A DNA stretch of 64,000 nucleotides from Muriicola sp041358175. Lineage in GTDB: Bacteria; Bacteroidota; Bacteroidia; Flavobacteriales; Flavobacteriaceae. The position numbers and the translations under genes were made by a program. The notes beneath the pieces are model-generated. The model was not told the DNA's origin. It made no database searches and saw only the letters and a program-made list of their open reading frames with translations. The DNA is taken from NCBI RefSeq assembly GCF_041358175.1, contig NZ_JBGKBE010000001.1:186001-250000 (forward strand), written 5' to 3'. Below, piece by piece: positions 60,201-64,000 of the stretch (its first letter is position 1; each line of letters starts with the position of its first letter).

Positions 60201-60701
60201 ATAGATCTCTTTCAGCAGCCACCATACCGATTCCATGTACTTTGGCTTGTAAGTGATATAAGGGTCCTGCATATCCACCCAATATCCTATCTTCTCCGTC
60301 ATGTTATTCCACACATCTGTATACCGCATCACGGCCTTTTTACAGGCGGCGTTATATTCCTCTATACTGATCTTTACCCCAATATCTTCTTTGGTAATTC
60401 CCAGTTCTTTCTCTACCCCCAGTTCAATGGGCAGTCCGTGGGTATCCCATCCGGCTTTACGTTTTACCTGATAGCCCTTCATTGTTTTATACCTGGGAAA
60501 GATGTCCTTGATGGTACGTGAAATAACATGGTGGATTCCCGGCAAGCCATTTGCAGAAGGCGGACCTTCATAAAACACATATCTGGGCTTCCCTTCTCTG
60601 GTAGAAATACTTTTTTCAAAAATACGATCGTTTTTCCAGCGCTGAAGTACCTCTTCGCCTATCCTGGATAAATCCAAACCTTTGTATTCCTGAAATTTCA
60701 T
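57300..60701 (-). CDS. ileS: Isoleucyl-tRNA synthetase
   Basis: A class-I synthetase that charges tRNA-Ile. The 1133 residues match the long form without a C-terminal zinc finger. Signatures are the HIGH-type motif PPSANGLPGIHHV near residue 48, the editing domain with TTPWTLPSNTALTV near 235, and the KMSKRLGNGVDP motif near 680. An anticodon-binding domain and long C-terminal extension follow. It has its own -7 box. The DksA-like gene follows after 6 bp. An upstream terminator isolates it from the receptor gene. Confidence 0.98.
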   Translation of the reverse strand: MKFQEYKGLDLSRIGEEVLQRWKNDRIFEKSISTREGKPRYVFYEGPPSANGLPGIHHVISRTIKDIFPRYKTMKGYQVKRKAGWDTHGLPIELGVEKELGITKEDIGVKISIEEYNAACKKAVMRYTDVWNNMTEKIGYWVDMQDPYITYKPKYMESVWWLLKEIYDKGLLYKGYTIQPYSPKAGTGLSSHELNQPGTYQDITDTTVTAQFKAKEESLPSFLQEVKGDIYFLAWTTTPWTLPSNTALTVGKKIEYVLVKTFNQYTFEPINVILAKALIGEQFKGKFTEVSSDEELSSYKAGDKKIPFKVALSCQGKDLLGIKYEQLLPYALPYQNSENAFRVISGDFVTTEDGTGIVHTAPTFGADDALVAKQASPEVPPLLVLDENENPVPLVDLQGKFRPEMKELGGKYVKNEYYEEGKAPERSVDVELAIKLKEENRAFKVEKYLHSYPNCWRTDKPILYYPLDSWFIKVTDIKDRMFELNQTINWKPKATGDGRFGNWLANANDWNLSRSRFWGIPLPIWRTEDGTEEIIIGSVAQLKEEISKALKAGVLQEDVFASFEPGNMDEANYDKIDLHKNVVDAIILVSPSGKPMKRETDLIDVWFDSGSMPYAQWHYPFENKNLIDEGKTFPADFIAEGVDQTRGWFYTLHAIATMVFDSVAYKNVVSNGLVLDKEGKKMSKRLGNGVDPFETLDEFGPDATRWYLIANANPWDNLKFDSEGIQEVKRKFFGTLYNTYSFFALYANIDEFSYSEKDIPLNERPEIDQWILSELHSLIKTVDEAYADYEPTKAARAISDYVQENLSNWYVRLCRRRFWKGDYQRDKISAYQTLFTCLRTVAQLSAPIAPFFTEQLYSDLSKGIGDTSLESVHLSDFPVFDETMVNPTLESKMEKAQTISSLVLSIRQKEKIKVRQPLQKVMIPILDDIQRKEIEAVADLIKSEVNVKEIEILDDASGILVKKIKPNFKVLGPRFGKDMKKIAQKVGKFSQEDIQKIEREGEIPLEIENKSIILQLEEVEISSEDIEGWLVASSGGLTVALDVTIDDDLRKEGIARELVNRIQNLRKESGFEVTDKIDIKVLKDGFVEKAIESNMQYIKTETLTADLALEEQLDAGTEIVFDEVNTKLLIQKH

Positions 60702-60732
60702 AACTGCTGTTCTTTCACCTAATTAAAGGTGG

Positions 60733-60740
60733 CAAAATTA
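60733..60740 (-). promoter_or_regulatory. -7 promoter box (TAATTTTG) of ileS
   Basis: An exact TAnnTTTG match on the reverse strand, 31 nt before the ileS ATG. No good -33 is seen, and no T-box-like leader is present in the short 5' region. Confidence 0.45.
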
Positions 60741-60774
60741 GTGAATTTTGTCCATATTTCTGATGAATCGGAAA

Positions 60775-60800
60775 CAAAAAAAGGCCCCGTTAATGGCCTT
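60775..60800 (-). terminator. Intrinsic terminator of the recO/heme-receptor unit
   Basis: On the reverse strand AAGGCC pairs with GGCCTT around an 8-nt loop, with a T-tract of seven. It lies between the receptor stop (60946) and the ileS promoter. Confidence 0.75.
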
Positions 60801-60945
60801 GATTCGGTTTTTGAACTACATCTTTTAGAGCGTCAGTTTACTTATAGCGTATGATCAATATTTTGTTAGCTATCTGCAGAAGTAAAAGGAACTGAAATGC
60901 ATTCCAACAGGAGAATTCAGATTTAAATTTATAACTGTAGTGATT

Positions 60946-63357
60946 TTAAAAGGTATACCCTAATGCCAGGATCAGATTTATCCCCGGGGCCGATATCCCC
61001 GAAGAATAGGTTCTGTATCTCTGATCGGTTATATTTTCCAGGGACAAGGAGGCCTTTAAAGCATCGCTGATCTGATACTGCGACCTTAAGTTGAGGGTAT
61101 ACCATGAAGGAGAATACGGATTTCCTCTTTCATCAAGATCGTAAATGTAGTCTTTACTGCGCTCAGTCAGCGCCAAATCCTCATAGCGTATTTCCCCATT
61201 AAAGTTGAGGAAGAGATCGGTCTTGAGTCTTGTTTTTGTCCAGATAAAATGGAAGTCCCCGAAAGTGGGAGCTGCATGCCTGGCTGCCGAGTCCTCTCCA
61301 CTATCATCCTCTTCTGTACCCTTGGTAATGGTAAGGTTAGAGGTCAGCTGCATTTCATTATTCAGGTAGATTTCACCTCCGAATTCAAAACCATAGACGT
61401 ATGCTTTTGCTGCATTCTGTATAGCCTGTACATTACTTAATTCCCCGTTGTAAAGTATTTCGCGTTGCCCATTAAAGGTATAATCGCGGCGTACCAGAGC
61501 ATCGACCAGATATGTATAAAAAGTAGCAGCTCTCAAGACCGCTTTGTTTTTAAAGTTCTTTTTGATACCAAAATCTACATTGTAGGCGTATTCGGGTTCC
61601 AGTTCTGGATTGGGAACAACCACCGAGCCCGGCTCTGAATCAAAGACTTTCCCGATATCATCAATGTTTGGGGCCCTGAAGCCGGTAGAGCCGTTAAGGG
61701 TAATTTGGAGCGACTGATTTGGAAACCAGCTCAATCCAAGACTTCCCGTTAGTGCACCATTGTCGAGCTTAGCAGTTGTAAAAGGAAAAGGGTAAAATGT
61801 CGTATCAAATTCAGCATTGATCCAGACATGGCTGTATCTCAGTCCGGATAATAGTGTGAGATTGGGCTGGGCCTTATATTCTGCATTGACATATCCTGCC
61901 AGGGTTTGCCAGCTCGATCCGTCGGGATATCGGGAAGGCACTTCCTCCTCCTGCTGTGTTTCAATATTCAACTGGCTTCCACTGGAACCTACCCTGTTGT
62001 ATATGTATTCACCCCCGTAATACAACCTCAGATCTCCTATCCGCTTGTTCTCAAAATCGAGGTTGACAGAAATGGCATCTACCTTTTCCATGGTTCGGTT
62101 TAAAATGGGATCCTGAAAATCACGATCATTCCGACTCTCCTCAAAGAACTGATAGGCCGTAGTTAACTTAAGTCCGTCATAAAACTTACTGTTCCCTTTT
62201 TTGTACAGCTGCAAATTCCCCATAAACCACTTTTGAGGCCCGTAATACCACTCTGCAGAACGAAGTCCGGAACCCTCCGTATCGGGCCTGATAAGGCGGT
62301 CATAACGCGAATAATCTGATGTCTCTGAATAGTACAACCCCAGATCGTACTGCCAGTCCGAATCCGGCCTGAAGGCAATTTTTTGCAGCAAGTTTATTTG
62401 ATCATAGCCTGTTGAAATTTGTTTCTTCGGTTTAGTGTTATCTACCAGAACATCTGTTCCATTTTGACGCTGTACATAACGATCTCTCAGGTATCTTTCA
62501 GGACCATGAGATCCCATCCTAAGATCATCAAAACGGTTATAAGTTATACTGCTGAGGGAAGCCCACTTTTTTGAAGCGACATTTAGGTCTCCATGCAGCG
62601 TATTCTCATTGTTGGCAGTTGCGTATCGCAGATCGACGTTTCCAGTAACCACAAGAGTATCGAGCCGGGGCAAATGAGGTTGCAGGGTGTAAAAGTTCAT
62701 CACGCCTCCGATGGCATCACTTCCGTAGATTACGGATCCCGGACCAAAAACGACTTCAGTGTTTTTAATGGTAAAGGGGTCTATCGATATAACATTCTGA
62801 ATATTTCCTCCCCTGAAGATAGCATTGTTCATCCGAACACCATCAACAGACAGGACAAGGCGGTTGGTAGCAAATCCCCTGATCATTGGGCTCCCTCCGC
62901 CAAGCTGACTCTTCTGCACAAATACCTGCCCACTGTTTTGTAATAGATCTGCCGAGGTTTGCGGATTGGAAAATGCGATATCTCTGGCGCTGATGGATGC
63001 GATTTTTTGGGGGATATCCTTCTTCTGTTGCTCCCATTTGGAAATCGACATAACCACAGCGTCTAACTGTTCTGTCCTGGGTATCAACGCTATCTCATTC
63101 CCCCTTCGAAGAATCTGATTTTTTGTTGCCGTCCTGATTTCATAGCCGATATGACTTATGGTAAATCGCTCAGATCCCTTAAAGGCAGAAAGATCACAGA
63201 TTCCGTCAATATCGGTTATCAATGTTTTACTCTTATCGGCGTTGTATAAAAGGGCATTTACCAGTGGATTTTTCGTCTCCCCGTCTACCACAGTTATCTT
63301 CTGCGCCTGTGCGCAGAGTACCATAAAGAAAAAACCAATACTTAGTATTAGGCGCAT
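60946..63357 (-). CDS. TonB-dependent receptor, hemoglobin/heme (HmuR/HmbR)-like
   Basis: An 803-residue outer-membrane receptor. Signal MRLILSIGFFFMVLCAQAQ is followed by a short CarboxypepD-like domain (KITVVDGETKNPLVNALLYN, about 20-90) and a plug with the motif GGGSPMIRGFATNRLVLSVD plus a VRMNNAIFRGGNIQNV segment. These are characteristic of the heme/hemoglobin and related receptor branch. The barrel ends in SAPGINLILALGYTF. It starts 2 bp after recO ends, so it is probably co-transcribed with recO, an odd functional pairing. The substrate call is inferred from the plug motif only. Confidence 0.87.
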   Translation of the reverse strand: MRLILSIGFFFMVLCAQAQKITVVDGETKNPLVNALLYNADKSKTLITDIDGICDLSAFKGSERFTISHIGYEIRTATKNQILRRGNEIALIPRTEQLDAVVMSISKWEQQKKDIPQKIASISARDIAFSNPQTSADLLQNSGQVFVQKSQLGGGSPMIRGFATNRLVLSVDGVRMNNAIFRGGNIQNVISIDPFTIKNTEVVFGPGSVIYGSDAIGGVMNFYTLQPHLPRLDTLVVTGNVDLRYATANNENTLHGDLNVASKKWASLSSITYNRFDDLRMGSHGPERYLRDRYVQRQNGTDVLVDNTKPKKQISTGYDQINLLQKIAFRPDSDWQYDLGLYYSETSDYSRYDRLIRPDTEGSGLRSAEWYYGPQKWFMGNLQLYKKGNSKFYDGLKLTTAYQFFEESRNDRDFQDPILNRTMEKVDAISVNLDFENKRIGDLRLYYGGEYIYNRVGSSGSQLNIETQQEEEVPSRYPDGSSWQTLAGYVNAEYKAQPNLTLLSGLRYSHVWINAEFDTTFYPFPFTTAKLDNGALTGSLGLSWFPNQSLQITLNGSTGFRAPNIDDIGKVFDSEPGSVVVPNPELEPEYAYNVDFGIKKNFKNKAVLRAATFYTYLVDALVRRDYTFNGQREILYNGELSNVQAIQNAAKAYVYGFEFGGEIYLNNEMQLTSNLTITKGTEEDDSGEDSAARHAAPTFGDFHFIWTKTRLKTDLFLNFNGEIRYEDLALTERSKDYIYDLDERGNPYSPSWYTLNLRSQYQISDALKASLSLENITDQRYRTYSSGISAPGINLILALGYTF

Positions 63358-63359
63358 GC

Positions 63360-64000
63360 TTACTTAAAAACTTCGTTTAAAACCTCTAGTGATTTGGGTT
63401 TTCTAAAACCGTGCAAATGTAATTCAAAATAGAGGACTATTTTTTGCAATAGAGCCTGCCTCTCTTCCTTCTTGATCCTGATCGTATGGATAGCATCAAA
63501 ATTTGTGCCTAAGAAGGCCTGGAAGAGAGATAATTCGCGCCCTGTAAGAAGAGGGTTCAGGGAGGGCTGTAAAACGAACCGGCCGTCCTGCAGGTCGAAA
63601 TAGTCTGATCCCGGATCTGAAATATCAGGATAGAAACCCAGGTACTTACTTACCTCCAAAAGGAAGTACAGGTGAAAATTGCCGATCTGCTCATGGTGGT
63701 CTGCCCATTGGAAGGCGGCTTCAAGAAACTGAAATAGGCCCTCATTCTTTTCTTCCTCATAAATACTGTTCCCCATCATTTCTGCCAGGAAAAAGGCAAG
63801 GGCATTTTTAACAACATCAGAGTGTAATGACTGGTAGGGGTAGATAATTTTGACTTCCTGTAGCCGTTCCATGCTCCCCTTGTTCCTGTGAACAGCTACA
63901 ATTTCCAATTGAGTAAGAGGCAGGAAATAGGCTGATTTCAATTTTCCCTTTTTCGACCCCAATACCCCTTTTAGCAGATACGTCTTTAATCCGTCCGATT
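63360..64000 (-). CDS. recO: DNA repair protein RecO, 5' end outside the window
   Basis: Recombination mediator that helps load RecA on SSB-coated DNA. The visible frame runs through the right edge: before the SKKGKLKSAYFLPLTQLEIV region it reads DGLKTYLLKGVLG, which is the internal part of the N-terminal OB fold. An apparent TTG start at 63962 is therefore false and the gene is 5'-truncated (about 213 of ~240 residues visible). The C-terminal helical domain (LLEVSKYLGFYPDI, LTGRELSLFQAFLG) is complete. The receptor gene follows after 2 bp. Confidence 0.9.
   Translation of the reverse strand, partial: SDGLKTYLLKGVLGSKKGKLKSAYFLPLTQLEIVAVHRNKGSMERLQEVKIIYPYQSLHSDVVKNALAFFLAEMMGNSIYEEEKNEGLFQFLEAAFQWADHHEQIGNFHLYFLLEVSKYLGFYPDISDPGSDYFDLQDGRFVLQPSLNPLLTGRELSLFQAFLGTNFDAIHTIRIKKEERQALLQKIVLYFELHLHGFRKPKSLEVLNEVFK

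Noticed and set aside
63360..63962. RecO as a complete 200-residue gene starting at TTG 63962
   Set aside because: The frame stays open to the window edge and reads RecO-like OB-fold sequence upstream, so the gene is simply truncated by the window.
1..64000. Mobile elements, prophage, CRISPR arrays, tRNA or rRNA genes
   Set aside because: No transposase or phage genes, repeated spacers, terminal inverted repeats or cloverleaf-forming intergenic sequences were found by eye. Small or divergent elements could still be missed without a computed search.

Overview
The window looks like a chromosomal segment of a marine-type flavobacterium (Bacteroidota, family Flavobacteriaceae). Evidence: five TonB-dependent receptors with flavobacterial signal peptides, domain families largely confined to this phylum (DUF4270, DUF5689 with lamin-tail domain, SbsA-type Ig lipoprotein), a detached atpD-atpC pair, the gene order half-glycogen synthase/DUF4270/glmS divergent from panC-panD, Bacteroidota TAnnTTTG promoter boxes, and no usable Shine-Dalgarno sequences. 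No rRNA, tRNA, insertion sequence, phage, CRISPR array or attachment site was recognised. It reads as core chromosome with nutrient-uptake loci.

Layout. 1-4.4 kb: biotin genes (bioF, a DUF2007 gene, bioD, then bioA cut by the window edge), interrupted by an opposite-strand GT39-type membrane glycosyltransferase. 4.5-7 kb: GNAT acetyltransferase and the ATP synthase atpD-atpC pair. 7-14.6 kb: a TonB receptor, glmS, a DUF4270 lipoprotein and a GT5 half-protein. 14.7-19.6 kb: panC, panD, a flippase-like membrane protein, a secreted esterase-fold protein without its catalytic residues, and radA. 19.6-31.4 kb: a lipoprotein peptidase S33, aldo/keto reductase, xthA, a second TonB receptor, glyS, a coiled-coil membrane protein, a ComF-like protein, an Ig lipoprotein, an omega-amidase, an ankyrin protein and DUF2237.

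31.5-40.5 kb: a four-PAS histidine kinase with its receiver-only response regulator, then a divergent locus of secreted EEP nuclease/phosphatase facing a TonB receptor plus DUF5689/lamin-tail lipoprotein. This locus is the best candidate for a dedicated uptake system in the window, possibly for extracellular nucleic acid. A DUF1080 protein and a four-helix membrane protein follow. 40.6-50.2 kb: an Oar-like receptor; a tight operon of DUF3108, tryptophan 2,3-dioxygenase, M23 peptidase and pgi; a candidate ~100-nt small RNA; and hpd. 50.4-64 kb: uvrC with a patatin/outer-membrane-barrel protein, a 28-residue membrane microprotein, 5-formyl-THF cyclo-ligase, ileS-DksA-like and lspA genes, a heme-type TonB receptor and a 5'-truncated recO.

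Two regulatory themes stand out. Exact TAnnTTTG boxes sit upstream of many starts, and in three genes (bioF, panD, glyS) the box lies exactly 4 nt before the ATG, which predicts leaderless mRNAs. Several clean intrinsic terminators define the transcription units, including one inside the 3' coding end of a convergent gene. All statements rest on reading the sequence and on family knowledge; no searches were run.
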